Shown piece by piece: positions 24,609-33,405 of a stretch of DNA of 64,000 nucleotides. The position numbers and the translations under genes are program-made. The DNA is from Angelobacter sp036557225 (GTDB lineage: Bacteria > Acidobacteriota > Terriglobia > Terriglobales > Acidobacteriaceae): the NCBI GenBank assembly GCA_036557225.1, contig DATBHX010000037.1, positions 4,813-68,812 on the forward strand. The letters run 5' to 3'. Under the pieces are notes generated by a model. The model ran no database searches and was not told the origin of the DNA. It saw only the letters and a list, made by a program, of their open reading frames with translations. Each line of letters opens with the position of its first letter. Within the stretch, counting starts at the first letter, position 1.

Positions 24609-26165
24609 CTACTCGTGGAAGTTCATTCGGATTTGCGTAGTCTGTTCGATCGGTTCGCCATTCAACTTGGCTGGTTTGAAGCGGTATTGCAGGACTGCTT
24701 CAAACGCCGAGTCTTTGAAAATCGGCGGACCGCTGATGAACTTGGGGCTGGAGACCTTTCCATCCTTGCCCACCTTAACTTCCACCACCACGATTCCGGC
24801 CATATGCCGGGCTTTGGCGATCGCAGGATAAGGCAGAGCCACGGTCCTGACTAATTGCAAAGGTTCGAGCTGTGATTGCTCGATCGCTGCTGCGGATGGC
24901 GTAGCGGTAACTACCGGCCGCGCCAGGGCTGTAGGCATGCTGCCGCTGCCCACCGCGAATGACGGAGCCACGTCCGGCGCCGGACCATTACCGGCGGAGT
25001 GCTGAATCTTCGAGGGCGCGTCATTGTTCAGCGTTGCGATGATCGAAGCCGGCTTTTCCGCGGGCGCCGGCTTTTCTGCCGGAGAGGAAGTCTTCTCGCT
25101 GTTCTTCGCCGGCTTATGTGTTTCACCGTCAGAAACCGGCCTGCTGCTTGCACCCGCAGAATTCGCCGTCACTACCGCGGGCGGCGTAGCGGGATTTGCA
25201 GAAGTGTTTGGCTGCGAGACAGGCTGGCTGCCCGCAGGGGCTGACGGCTGTACAGGAGTATTGACCGCTTCCTGCGTATGCTGTGCCGTCGACGTGCCGG
25301 GTTTGCGCATTTTGAGGAAGGCAAAGGTCGCTGCTGCCGCAACCAGCACCACGGCAACAACGCCAACCAGCATATATTTGCTGCCCGATTTCTTGTCTTC
25401 AGCAGCTACAGAATCGAAAGTGCCAAAACTCGTACGGTGAGAAGTTTCAACGCGTCTCTCTTCTTTTTTCGGAGGCGTTGCCAGCGGAACTACTTCCACC
25501 GGCCCGCCGACTCTTACCGGTTCCACTCTGGAAACCACAGGCGCGGCAGCGCGCGGCGCAGATGGCGCAGGCTTGATGACAACTGCAGGCGGGGCCACCG
25601 GCGCAGGCGGCGCCACCACCGGCCTGGCTGTAGCACCAGGCGCGGGTGGACGCACAGCCTCAACCGGCTGGCTCTCATCGCGTGGGCGCTTTTCTTTCTG
25701 CAGCAGAGTAGAAATCTGATCGGCCATGGTCTTGAGCACGGCCACATGGGTAATGGTGAACGCGTGCGGCGTTGGCGCAAAGACGGCAAGCACGCCAGTA
25801 ACGCGGTTCTCTTCGCGGATCGGCGTAACCACCATGGAACGGATGCCCAGGGCGCGAATCGCCGCAGTGTCCACGCGCGTATCGGTTTCGCAATCATCGC
25901 AGCGCAGCTCTTTGCCGCTCTGGATGCATAGTCCGGTGAATGTGCCTTCTACGCGCAAGGTCGCGCCGACATCGGGCGCGCTGTTGCCGCTACGCGCGCG
26001 GCAAACGATTTCGTCCGCGTTGCCTTCGCTGAGCGCGATGGCCACTCCGGAAGCGTTGGTAAATGCCTGGGCGCGCTGTGCGATGACCGCCAGATCGTCC
26101 GGCGAAGCGCCACGCGCTCTTCTGCTGGCGGTGTTGTTCGCAGTATCTGAAGCTTGAGTTGCCAT
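24609..26165 (-). CDS. GAF-transmembrane-TonB C-terminal fusion protein
   Basis: This 518-residue protein has an unusual order. A cytoplasmic GAF domain (about 24-155) contains the RALGIRSMVVTPIREENRVT motif and four Cys in GLCIQSGKELRCDDCETD. A Pro/Ala/Val-rich linker follows, then one membrane helix (about 264-284), a long Ser/Pro/Ala linker, and a TonB C-terminal domain (about 425-518: LPYPAIAKARHMAGIVVVEV and DSAFEAVLQYRFKPAKLNG). Normal TonB has only a very short cytoplasmic tail. Here a sensor domain could modulate energy transfer to outer-membrane receptors. The orientation (N-in) fits. The large TonB-dependent receptor downstream at 27304 is a possible partner. Confidence 0.85.
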   Translation of the reverse strand: MATQASDTANNTASRRARGASPDDLAVIAQRAQAFTNASGVAIALSEGNADEIVCRARSGNSAPDVGATLRVEGTFTGLCIQSGKELRCDDCETDTRVDTAAIRALGIRSMVVTPIREENRVTGVLAVFAPTPHAFTITHVAVLKTMADQISTLLQKEKRPRDESQPVEAVRPPAPGATARPVVAPPAPVAPPAVVIKPAPSAPRAAAPVVSRVEPVRVGGPVEVVPLATPPKKEERRVETSHRTSFGTFDSVAAEDKKSGSKYMLVGVVAVVLVAAAATFAFLKMRKPGTSTAQHTQEAVNTPVQPSAPAGSQPVSQPNTSANPATPPAVVTANSAGASSRPVSDGETHKPAKNSEKTSSPAEKPAPAEKPASIIATLNNDAPSKIQHSAGNGPAPDVAPSFAVGSGSMPTALARPVVTATPSAAAIEQSQLEPLQLVRTVALPYPAIAKARHMAGIVVVEVKVGKDGKVSSPKFISGPPIFKDSAFEAVLQYRFKPAKLNGEPIEQTTQIRMNFHE

Positions 26166-26428
26166 GTTACGCCGTCCCTGAGGAATTCAATTTTTTGATC
26201 AGCCCTGGACCTCACCAGGCTCATCCATCAAAATCGTTACCGGCTGGAAAACGCCAGCCTGGGCACTCTAAAAGTGCGCCACCACATGCGGCCGCGGCGA
26301 CAAGGGCGTGAAGCCGTGTTTCTCGGTTGTTCAGAAACAGCTGGATCGGCGAAAAATTCAGACTCGTGGCGTGCTGCCTTTCGCGCTGTTGGGGGAAGGG
26401 GCGCTTGCTGCAACTACTGTCTGTCTTC

Positions 26429-26647
26429 TTACGGCCAAACCCGCTTGGTCTTGTCTCCACCGTTCGCCGTGCCTACCGGCTGTACTGCCACCGGACGCGC
26501 GGCATCACTTGTGCCCGCTGCTCCACCTTCCAGGATTCGGGCGGCCACTCGCAGGGCCTCAATCTCCGCTTGCAGACCCGAAATCTGCGCCTGGAAAATG
26601 GCGATTTGGTTTTCTTTCTCTTTTATCGCGTCATATATATTGGTCAT
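26429..26647 (-). CDS. Short coiled-coil protein
   Basis: This 72-residue ORF begins MTNIYDAIKEKENQI and continues with a heptad-like helix (FQAQISGLQAEIEALRVAARIL). It ends in a Gly/Ala/Pro-rich, basic tail (VWP end). It lacks a signal peptide and known domains. The composition and regular heptads support a real gene over a random ORF. The start ATG at 26647 has no strong ribosome site. Function is unknown. Confidence 0.6.
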   Translation of the reverse strand: MTNIYDAIKEKENQIAIFQAQISGLQAEIEALRVAARILEGGAAGTSDAARPVAVQPVGTANGGDKTKRVWP

Positions 26648-27303
26648 GGTTGTTCTATGGCCTCAGGCGCGAATATAGCAACAACTGAACGAATGTCAAT
26701 CAGTACCCAGGTACATAGGTTCAGCCGTTTACCCTAGTTACCGTCTAGAAGGACATGTACTTAAGTACCTAAAGTCACCATCGCCCTCGCGCAGCACGAA
26801 ACTAGAAACTACCTATAAACCCCAATAAAGATCGTAGAAAAACCTAGGTTCCATTTTGGTATGCGGTAGCAGGAGTCTTCTGCCTGCACGCACCGGTCGT
26901 GTCGTTACCTTCGTAACTGTATTCCCGGGACCAAAAGGGAACCCGGAGCGTCGTTTGGCGGGCAAAGCCGGGCCCGGCGATTGGCCAATGATCGGCTGGC
27001 GCCCATATCAGCAAGTTCTTCTGCGCTGAAAGGCATGGTCGCCGTGACGAGTGGACCGTGTTCTTATCCCAAAGGCCAATCTGGAGAGACGCGGTTTTAA
27101 CTTTCGAAAATGGAATTGGCAAAAACGGCTAAACTTCCATTTCTTATATATGCAAAATCGAGTGCTTTTCTCTGGACTCCGCAGCAAAAGTGGTTAGAAT
27201 TCTCGCCGTCTCTCGGTTCCGGTTTTCGGGCCTTTTCAGAAGCACTCGGCCTCGCCGGAACCATGGAGAGGGAGACAGCAAGTCCGATTCAAGGAGATCC
27301 TCG
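26648..27303. other. Long control region before the TonB receptor gene
   Basis: These 656 bases are less GC-rich than the neighbouring genes and have no convincing gene. Two GTAC-type palindromes lie near its left end: GTACCCAGGTAC (26703-26714) and the perfect GTACTTAAGTAC (26757-26768). Both could be regulator sites. The right end (about 27290-27303) holds the AAGGAG ribosome site of the receptor gene. Confidence 0.45.
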
Positions 27304-30300
27304 ATGAAGCGTTTGCAAATATTTTGCTTACTCGCATTGTTGTGCTGTTTGCCGGCTATGCTGGCAAACGCGCAAAGCGCCGCCAGCGCGCAGCTCTCGG
27401 GAACCGTTTTGGATCCTTCGGGAGCAGTTGTCGCAGGGGCAAAAGTTACGGCCACCAACCAAAGCACGGCCATTGACCGTACCGTTACAACGACGTCCAC
27501 GGGAAACTTTGTGATTCCCAATCTGACGCCGGGCACATATGACGTAAAAGTAGAGGCTAAAGGCTTTTCCCAAAGAATCAGCAAAGACCTCAAACTGAAC
27601 GTAGGCGATCAGAAGAATCTGGATTTCAGCCTGGCGGTCGCCGGCTCAACCCAGACCGTGGAAGTAACTACGCAAGCTCCCCTGATCGAAACCTCCAAGA
27701 CTGAGGTTTCCACCAGCGTTACCGACATCGAGATGCAGAAGTTGCCTACCTTTGCGGCCACCAGTGGCGGCGCGAATGATTACGCCTCGCTGGCATTAAC
27801 GGCCCCGGGCGTCAAACAGGACACCAGCACTCTCACCACCGACTTTATTGCCCCTGGCGCCATCAATAATCGCGCCAACTTATACAACGTCGACGGCGCG
27901 AACATTACTGACCAGCTTGTCTCCGGGCGCGACGGTCTGGGAGCTTCCATCGACGAGATCCAGGAGTTCCAGGTCCTCACCAATAATTACAACGCGGAAT
28001 ATGGACAGGCTGGCGGCTTGATTATCAATGCCGTAACCAAATCCGGCTCCAATCAGTTCCATGGCGACGCGCACATGTATTTCCGTGGGCGTAACCTGCA
28101 GGCATCGAGCCCGTTTTACAACCTCGGCCTGTTGGGGGGAGGCGCTATTCCGCAATCGGCGCCACCGACAGGCGCTGGTGGTCCGCCCCGGTGCCCCGAT
28201 TCCGATTTTACCGGCGCCACCATGACGAGCGTGGAAGGCTGCCCGCGCGCACCCTTCCATCGCAAAGAGGGTGGCTTCACCATCGGCGGACCGATCATGA
28301 AGGACAAACTGTTCTTCTTCGGTAGCTATGAATTGAGCCGCCAGGCGGTGCCTCTTACGCTGACTCCTGCTTCAGGTACGGTCACATTGCAGGCTCCCGT
28401 CAATAACCTGCTCTGGTCGGGCAAGCTGGATTACAAGATTTCACAAAAGCACAGCCTCACGGCCCGTTTTAATGTCGACCGCATTCTGCAAGATAACTTG
28501 ATCGTCCAAACCAGCAACAACATCACTCCGGACGATTTAACCTCGAACGTTGCCCACGTAAGCACGATCAATGCGGGTATCATTTCTTCACTCACTCCGA
28601 CGCTGGTCAATGAAGGACGATTTGCCTTTGTGCGCACACTGACCAGCACACCGGATAAAACCGATGTCCCCGGAGCAATTCACACCTCGACCGGTACCAT
28701 CACCGGGGCCAACTTCTGCTGTCCGCAGGGCGGTTTGAACAAGCGCTACGAATTCCTGGATAACCTCACCTGGACCCATGGCAACCACTCGTTCAAAACC
28801 GGCGGTACTGTGAGTTACTATCCCTGGTTCTCGCTGTTCCCGCAGTTCCACTTCGGCCAGTTCAGAGTCAATGCGGCCGACACCGCGGCGACATCCTTCA
28901 CGTTTGGATTCGGGCCCGGTCAAGTTACTTCCAAGGACAACATCTACGGTTTCTATTTCCAGGACACGTGGAAGCTGTTCCGCAATTTCACGCTGAATTA
29001 CGGCGTCCGCTACGATCTTGAAGCGGGAGCGTTCAAGGGCGGCAAAATCCATGGCCCGAACGGCACGTGCTTCCAGGGCAACGGAATCATCTCGGCGTGC
29101 TCGTCGGATTACAACAACTGGCAGCCGCGGCTGGGCTTTACCTATCAGCCGTGGAGAGGAACGCTCTTCAAGGCATCGTTCGCGGAAGTAACCATGCTGG
29201 CGTTCAACAACGTGGTGCTGGACTCGCTCAACTTCGACGGAACCACGCTGAACACCATTACGACGACTAATCCGGCCGTATTGGCTGCCTATCCGAACGC
29301 TCCGAGCGCGGCGCTGTTGGCGTCACTTGTGCCTCCTGGAAGCGACTTCTTCGGCCGTGTCCGTCCCATCTCGACCCACCTCCACAACCCCGAAATTCAC
29401 ATGGTCAATTTCGGGATTCAGAGAGAACTGGGCAAGGACATGGTGGGCGAAATCCAGTACATCGGGCAGTTTGGCACGGGGCTCTTTGGCGAAAGGGATG
29501 TGAATGCTCCGGTGATAGCGGCCGATCCCGCCCATGCGGGCTTCTTCTATTTCCAGAACCAGGCCCCAGTGGATCCAGGCCAGCCAATCAGTGCACGTCC
29601 AGACAATCGCTTCACCGCAGTACGCACCAATGAGAACTCCCGCACCTCCCAGTACAGCGGCATGCTCATAAGCCTGAGCAAACGGATGTCTCATCATTTC
29701 TCGGTCAATGGCAGCTACACCTGGTCCCATGCCATTACATCGGGAGAAGATTTCTTCGGGCTTTCCGAGCCTGGAGATCCCACCAACATCAAGGCGGAGC
29801 GTGGGCCTGCCTTCAACGACGTTCGGCACGCCGTGAACTTCAGCGGTGTGTTTGAAACAGGCCGATTAAGTGATACCCATATTCTGCGCGCGTTTACCAA
29901 TGACATCAGCTTCGGTGTTGTTGAACAGCTCCAGTCTGGACGGCCTTATCCGTTTTCGACCGGTACAGGCGGATATGCCAATGCCATCTTCTTCGGCACG
30001 GGCAGTGAAACCCAGCAACGTCCTAACGTGCTGGCGGATGGAACCATTTCCACCGCCGGTCTGGCATCTGCTGACGGAACCAATGGCTTGTTTGTGACTG
30101 GCCCCAACGCAAATACGTTCCTGGCGCCAGCCAATGCAAGCGCGTTGGGCGCTATCTCGGCGGACACCGGTCAAGTCGTTGATTTCAAGCAACTCAACGG
30201 AAACATGACGCGGGATGCGGGACGCAGCGACCCGTTCTATCGAACGGACGCTTCACTCAAAAAGACGATCCGCATACCAAGAGCTGAGACAATACGCGTT

Positions 30301-30585
30301 GAACTGCAAGCGGATGTCTTGAACCTGTTTAACCACACAAATTTCCAGGGATTCAATGCGTTCAATGCGCTCTCCCTGTTGCTTCCTGGAGGGCCGGGAT
30401 GCTTCAGCTGCATGCGGCCGGATGGAACCTACGCAGGCAAAAGCGGGCAGATCCTGCACCTCAGCGACATCAACCACGGCAGGCTCAGTTCCAACCTGCT
30501 TGATCCGGAGTTCGGCGGCATAGGCGATCCAGGCACAGCCGATCAATCGCGGCTCTTCCAACTCTCATTCCACGTGCGCTTCTAA
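27304..30585 (+). CDS. TonB-dependent outer-membrane receptor with N-terminal Cna-B domain (Oar-like)
   Basis: This 1093-residue protein has a signal peptide (LLALLCCLPAMLANAQ) and a carboxypeptidase-regulatory-like (Cna-B) domain (about 27-110; QLSGTVLDPSGAVVAGAKVTATNQ). A plug domain begins near VEVTTQAPLIETSKTEVSTSV and contains NVDGANITDQLVSGRDGLGA. A long beta-barrel ends in the aromatic terminal strand LFQLSFHVRF. Such Oar-like receptors are expanded in Acidobacteriota and usually take up carbohydrates or peptides. AAGGAG seven bases before ATG 27304 fixes the start; in-frame sequence from 27190 is not coding-like. A strong terminator follows. Confidence 0.93.
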   Translation: MKRLQIFCLLALLCCLPAMLANAQSAASAQLSGTVLDPSGAVVAGAKVTATNQSTAIDRTVTTTSTGNFVIPNLTPGTYDVKVEAKGFSQRISKDLKLNVGDQKNLDFSLAVAGSTQTVEVTTQAPLIETSKTEVSTSVTDIEMQKLPTFAATSGGANDYASLALTAPGVKQDTSTLTTDFIAPGAINNRANLYNVDGANITDQLVSGRDGLGASIDEIQEFQVLTNNYNAEYGQAGGLIINAVTKSGSNQFHGDAHMYFRGRNLQASSPFYNLGLLGGGAIPQSAPPTGAGGPPRCPDSDFTGATMTSVEGCPRAPFHRKEGGFTIGGPIMKDKLFFFGSYELSRQAVPLTLTPASGTVTLQAPVNNLLWSGKLDYKISQKHSLTARFNVDRILQDNLIVQTSNNITPDDLTSNVAHVSTINAGIISSLTPTLVNEGRFAFVRTLTSTPDKTDVPGAIHTSTGTITGANFCCPQGGLNKRYEFLDNLTWTHGNHSFKTGGTVSYYPWFSLFPQFHFGQFRVNAADTAATSFTFGFGPGQVTSKDNIYGFYFQDTWKLFRNFTLNYGVRYDLEAGAFKGGKIHGPNGTCFQGNGIISACSSDYNNWQPRLGFTYQPWRGTLFKASFAEVTMLAFNNVVLDSLNFDGTTLNTITTTNPAVLAAYPNAPSAALLASLVPPGSDFFGRVRPISTHLHNPEIHMVNFGIQRELGKDMVGEIQYIGQFGTGLFGERDVNAPVIAADPAHAGFFYFQNQAPVDPGQPISARPDNRFTAVRTNENSRTSQYSGMLISLSKRMSHHFSVNGSYTWSHAITSGEDFFGLSEPGDPTNIKAERGPAFNDVRHAVNFSGVFETGRLSDTHILRAFTNDISFGVVEQLQSGRPYPFSTGTGGYANAIFFGTGSETQQRPNVLADGTISTAGLASADGTNGLFVTGPNANTFLAPANASALGAISADTGQVVDFKQLNGNMTRDAGRSDPFYRTDASLKKTIRIPRAETIRVELQADVLNLFNHTNFQGFNAFNALSLLLPGGPGCFSCMRPDGTYAGKSGQILHLSDINHGRLSSNLLDPEFGGIGDPGTADQSRLFQLSFHVRF

Positions 30586-30610
30586 ACCGAAGCGAGCGTG
30601 CACAACCAGA

Positions 30611-30635
30611 GGCGGGCCTTCGGGCCCGCCTTTTT
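30611..30635 (+). terminator. Intrinsic terminator after the TonB receptor
   Basis: GGCGGGCC (30611-30618) and GGCCCGCC (30623-30630) flank a TTCG tetraloop and are followed by TTTTT. It also lies just past the stop of the convergent MATE gene. Confidence 0.9.
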
Positions 30636-32034
30636 ATTTCGATATTTTTGATGGCATGGCCTCGGCCGGCTCTGCCGCTGTGCTCGCCAGGAGCAAACGC
30701 TTGATCAGGCGGTTCCATCCGCTCACCAGGATGCTGCCGATCAACATCAGCGCAAGGCACAAACCAATCCACATTCCCACCGCGCCCCCGCCATGCCGGA
30801 AGCACAGGTAAGCGCCCAGAGGCAGGCCAACCGCCCAATAGCCCACCAGGTTCACCAGCATGGGAAGGCGCGTGTTACCGGCGCCGCGCAAAGCTCCTGT
30901 CGCTACAACCTGCAAGCCATCAAATAACTGGAAAATCGCCGCGACGATGAGCAGCGTAGCGCCGGCATTCACTACTTCGAGCTCCGGCGTGTAGATTCGG
31001 GCAATGGTGCGTGAGAACAGGAACAGCATCAGTCCGGCGCAGGACATAAAGCCGCCGCCGAAGAGCAGAGCCATCCAGCCGGCGCGGGCAGCGCCGTGGA
31101 TATCGCGAGCGCCGATGGCATGGCCAACGCGGATCGCCGCAGCCGAACCGATTCCCAGCGGCACCATATAAGTGAAGCTGGCGACGTTGAGGGCGATCTG
31201 GTGTCCAGCCAGCGGTACCGCGCCCAGCTTGCCGATGAGAAACGTAGCAGTGGAAAAGGCGCTGATCTCGAAAAGCAGCTGCGTTGCCGCGGGCAAGCCC
31301 AGCCGCAGCAGCTCGCGGATGCGCCATAGTTCCAACCGTCGTGAAGCGCGCCACAACCCGCTGGAGCGTTTGCGATCGTAATAAACAGCAGCCACGGCCA
31401 GCACCAGGACCAGGTAGATCCTGGAAATGCACGTAGACCATCCGCTTCCGGCAACGCCACGGGCGCGAAATCCAAGATATCCGTACACCAGCGCCCAGTT
31501 CCCTGCCAGGTTCACCAGATTGGCGGAGACCAGGGCAAAGACGACGGGCTTCACGATGTGCATCGACTGCAGATATCGCCGCAAGGCAAAATAAAGCGTC
31601 AGCGGCAGCGTGCTCCACACCAGCGCTTTCAGAAAGGGTACGGTTTGCGCCACCAGCGCCGGTTCGAGTCCGAAGCGGGGAAACAGCGGGATCACCGCCA
31701 ATATGCCAAGCATGAGCACTGGCGAAAGCACGCAGGCAAGATAGAGCGAGTTCCACATGCTGCGATGGCAGTCTTCCAGACGCCGCGCGCCGTAGGCCTG
31801 CGCAACCACCGTGTCCATGCCCAGCATGATGCCGCTACCGAACAGCCCAATGGTGTAGAACAAAGTGCTGCCCAGGCTCACGGCGCCGATGGCGGTCGCG
31901 CTGTTGGGCAGCCGGCCTACCATGACCGTGTCAATGAACGCCATGGTCAGCCAGCCCAGTTCGGTCAGTGCCAGCGGCGCAGCCAGGCGCAGCATGGGAC
32001 GAAATTCCTGGCTGATGTCGCGAGTAGGGAGCAT
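30634..32034 (-). CDS. MATE family multidrug/Na+ efflux protein
   Basis: This 466-residue inner-membrane protein has twelve predicted helices in two MatE halves. The family features are PLALTELGWLTMAFIDTVMVGRL at the N-terminus, DTVVAQAYGARRLE (the conserved 'Q-xx-GA' loop), and, in the second half, LAGHQIALNVASFTYMVPLGIGSAAAIRVGHAIGA. MATE transporters export cationic drugs using Na+ or H+ gradients; the substrate cannot be predicted. Gene length is normal. The ATG at 32034 has no strong ribosome site in view. The convergent receptor gene and a shared terminator end its transcript. Confidence 0.93.
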   Translation of the reverse strand: MLPTRDISQEFRPMLRLAAPLALTELGWLTMAFIDTVMVGRLPNSATAIGAVSLGSTLFYTIGLFGSGIMLGMDTVVAQAYGARRLEDCHRSMWNSLYLACVLSPVLMLGILAVIPLFPRFGLEPALVAQTVPFLKALVWSTLPLTLYFALRRYLQSMHIVKPVVFALVSANLVNLAGNWALVYGYLGFRARGVAGSGWSTCISRIYLVLVLAVAAVYYDRKRSSGLWRASRRLELWRIRELLRLGLPAATQLLFEISAFSTATFLIGKLGAVPLAGHQIALNVASFTYMVPLGIGSAAAIRVGHAIGARDIHGAARAGWMALLFGGGFMSCAGLMLFLFSRTIARIYTPELEVVNAGATLLIVAAIFQLFDGLQVVATGALRGAGNTRLPMLVNLVGYWAVGLPLGAYLCFRHGGGAVGMWIGLCLALMLIGSILVSGWNRLIKRLLLASTAAEPAEAMPSKISK

Positions 32035-32165
32035 GAAATCGATTTAATCACACTGCAAGCCGGATCGCTGGAGTGCAGCGACAATAGAAAATGGCTACTG
32101 CAAGCGCCGGCCGTTCGCTGCGACCACAAACTCTTGCAACCGGCTGCTATTTCGTTGATGGAGCG

Positions 32166-32414
32166 CTAAATGACCTGGAATGGTTCAGGGTCAGGATACT
32201 CTTCCAGAATGGCATGATTGCCGGAGATGATCTGATTGGGGTTGGCGACGGCGCGCCGCAATTCAAAACGGACTTGTCGCTTGCATTGCCGGCAAAGTGG
32301 AAAGCGGTCTCCACCCAGCAACGTGGCCTCATGCATTAAGCGATGTTCATCATGCGTGACGCGATAAACACCGCTTGCGGGAACGAATTCTCCGGGCCGG
32401 TACTTCTTGTTCAC
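32166..32414 (-). CDS. Small zinc-ribbon-like protein
   Basis: This 82-residue protein begins with KKYRPGEFVPASGVYRVTHDEHR, then HEATLLGGDRFPLCRQCKRQ, and ends in ILEEYPDPEPFQ. The single CxxC knuckle (CRQC) and several His residues suggest a small metal-binding domain. Proteins of this kind are common in Acidobacteriota and unassigned. A GTG at 32414 with AAAGGA upstream gives the start that matches the N-terminal RPGEF motif. A longer frame up to an ATG at 32498 has unrelated sequence. Function is unknown. Confidence 0.7.
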   Translation of the reverse strand: MNKKYRPGEFVPASGVYRVTHDEHRLMHEATLLGGDRFPLCRQCKRQVRFELRRAVANPNQIISGNHAILEEYPDPEPFQVI

Positions 32415-32717
32415 GCCGTGGGGTCCTTTAGCCCTGGGATTCCACTTTGAAACGCAACAAGCGATATTAGAAGTTTCCAAGATAATTGACAAGTTCATCC
32501 TGCGAAGTTGTCCCAGGAGAACCTATCAGTCTTAATACCTTTACAGGTTCTGTAGATGATCAGTTTCCTGAAGCGACGCCCAATGTTTTGCGAATTACGC
32601 GCGGAGATCTCCGATTCGATCACTGACCTGTGTAAATGAACATTCATCTGCCGGCAACCGAACTAGGGTATAATCCCGGCACACTCAACCGAATTCAATT
32701 CAATTTATAAGGTGCCC

Positions 32718-33074
32718 ATGGCCCGAATCCTCTCTGTGGCTAGCAGCGAAGTACTGAAAACGACCCGGCAGATGTTGCTGGAGCAGGAAGGCCATTCGGT
32801 TTGCTCGGCTCTGACCCTGGCAGAGGTGGAAAGCCTGGGGCAGACCGCGAAGGTTGATCTGGCGCTGATCGGCCATGGAATTCGCGGCCCGGAAAAGCGC
32901 AAAATTGCACGTGCGGTCAACCAATACTATCCTGGTCTTCCGATCCTGGAGATGTGCTTTCATTCACCGGAAATTCCCGGAGCAGACTTTGTTTTCAGTG
33001 ACTCTCCTGCCGATCTGGTTCGGGCCATCGAGCACATCCTGGAAGGCCGGCGTGTTCGCGGCTATACCGATTGA
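32718..33074 (+). CDS. Degenerate response-regulator receiver domain protein
   Basis: This 118-residue, single-domain protein has the alternating strand-helix pattern of a CheY-like receiver (ARILSVASS..., VDLALIGHGI, PGLPILEMCF, VFSDSPADLVRAIEHIL). The acidic pair after strand 1 is replaced by Ala-Ser-Ser, and the phosphoacceptor position reads LIGHG instead of a Leu-Leu-Asp type. Phosphorylation is therefore not expected. ATG at 32718 has AAGG upstream. An upstream in-frame GTG at 32712 adds two residues. Repeat copy B follows 36 bases after it, and the his leader comes next. Function is unknown; partner binding is plausible. Confidence 0.75.
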   Translation: MARILSVASSEVLKTTRQMLLEQEGHSVCSALTLAEVESLGQTAKVDLALIGHGIRGPEKRKIARAVNQYYPGLPILEMCFHSPEIPGADFVFSDSPADLVRAIEHILEGRRVRGYTD

Positions 33075-33110
33075 GCCGGCAAATCCGCCCGGATTGGTTC
33101 AGGCTTTTTC

Positions 33111-33245
33111 GGGTAGTGGTGCAGTTTGAAAAACTGCACCACTAGCAGTATCAGCGTCTAGCGTCCCGGCGAGCCGGGACGTGGGCCTTTAGGCAGACGT
33201 TCATCGCGAAGCGATGAATTAAGTGCCCAAACTGCACCACTACCC
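33111..33245 (-). repeat. Composite palindromic repeat, copy B, with terminal inverted repeats
   Basis: This copy lies in reverse orientation to A and C. The first and last 17 bases (33111-33127 and 33229-33245) are perfect inverted repeats of each other (GGGTAGTGGTGCAGTTT). The left end also makes a perfect 14-bp hairpin on its own (33114-33127 with 33131-33144). Then come the conserved core, the hairpin GTCCCGGC/GCCGGGAC (33163-33170 with 33173-33180) and TTCATCGC/GCGATGAA (33200-33217). The his promoter starts 8 bases beyond its right edge. Confidence 0.85.
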
Positions 33246-33252
33246 TTTTCCG

Positions 33253-33282
33253 TTGACACGCTTTAAGACATTCGCTTAGCAT
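33253..33282 (+). promoter_or_regulatory. Histidine operon promoter
   Basis: TTGACA (33253-33258) is a consensus -35. TAGCAT (33277-33282) is a fair -10 at 18-base spacing. Predicted initiation falls at about 33289-33291, at or one base before the leader-peptide ATG. This would make the leader transcript nearly leaderless. Confidence 0.65.
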
Positions 33283-33290
33283 GAATGCGA

Positions 33291-33362
33291 ATGATTCCTT
33301 TGATCTCAAGCCATCGCCATCACCATCATCACGCAGCTAAACGTGTCGGCGGAGGCCTATAA
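33291..33362 (+). CDS. hisL: Histidine operon leader peptide
   Basis: This 23-codon ORF reads M-I-P-L-I-S-S-H-R-H-H-H-H-H-A-A-K-R-V-G-G-G-L and ends in TAA. It holds six His codons in seven positions (33312-33332), mixed CAT and CAC, the hallmark of his attenuator leaders. It is too short to appear in normal gene calls. An in-frame ATG at 33285 would add two codons. Neither start has a Shine-Dalgarno sequence, which fits a leaderless or near-leaderless transcript from the promoter just upstream. Ribosome stalling at the His run during histidyl-tRNA shortage would free the antiterminator strand just after it. Confidence 0.85.
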   Translation: MIPLISSHRHHHHHAAKRVGGGL

Positions 33363-33405
33363 GAGCGAAGCATAGGCAATCATAGGATTCTGTAGCCCGC
33401 CGACA
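33344..33405 (+). promoter_or_regulatory. his antiterminator pairing
   Basis: TGTCGGCGG (33344-33352), near the end of the leader ORF, is exactly complementary to CCGCCGACA (33397-33405), which is the left arm and start of the loop of the terminator. Nine uninterrupted pairs would block terminator formation. A small hairpin GCCTAT/ATAGGC (33355-33360 with 33372-33377) sits between them. The two alternative folds are mutually exclusive, as required for attenuation. Confidence 0.8.

Noticed and set aside
26844..27122. Minus-strand ORF of 92 codons in the TonB receptor leader
   Set aside because: No ribosome site, random composition and no domain. It more likely reflects the stop-poor nature of the region.
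33300..33362. The His-codon run read as a His-tag-like or random repeat
   Set aside because: The leader frame, antiterminator and terminator make attenuation the better explanation.
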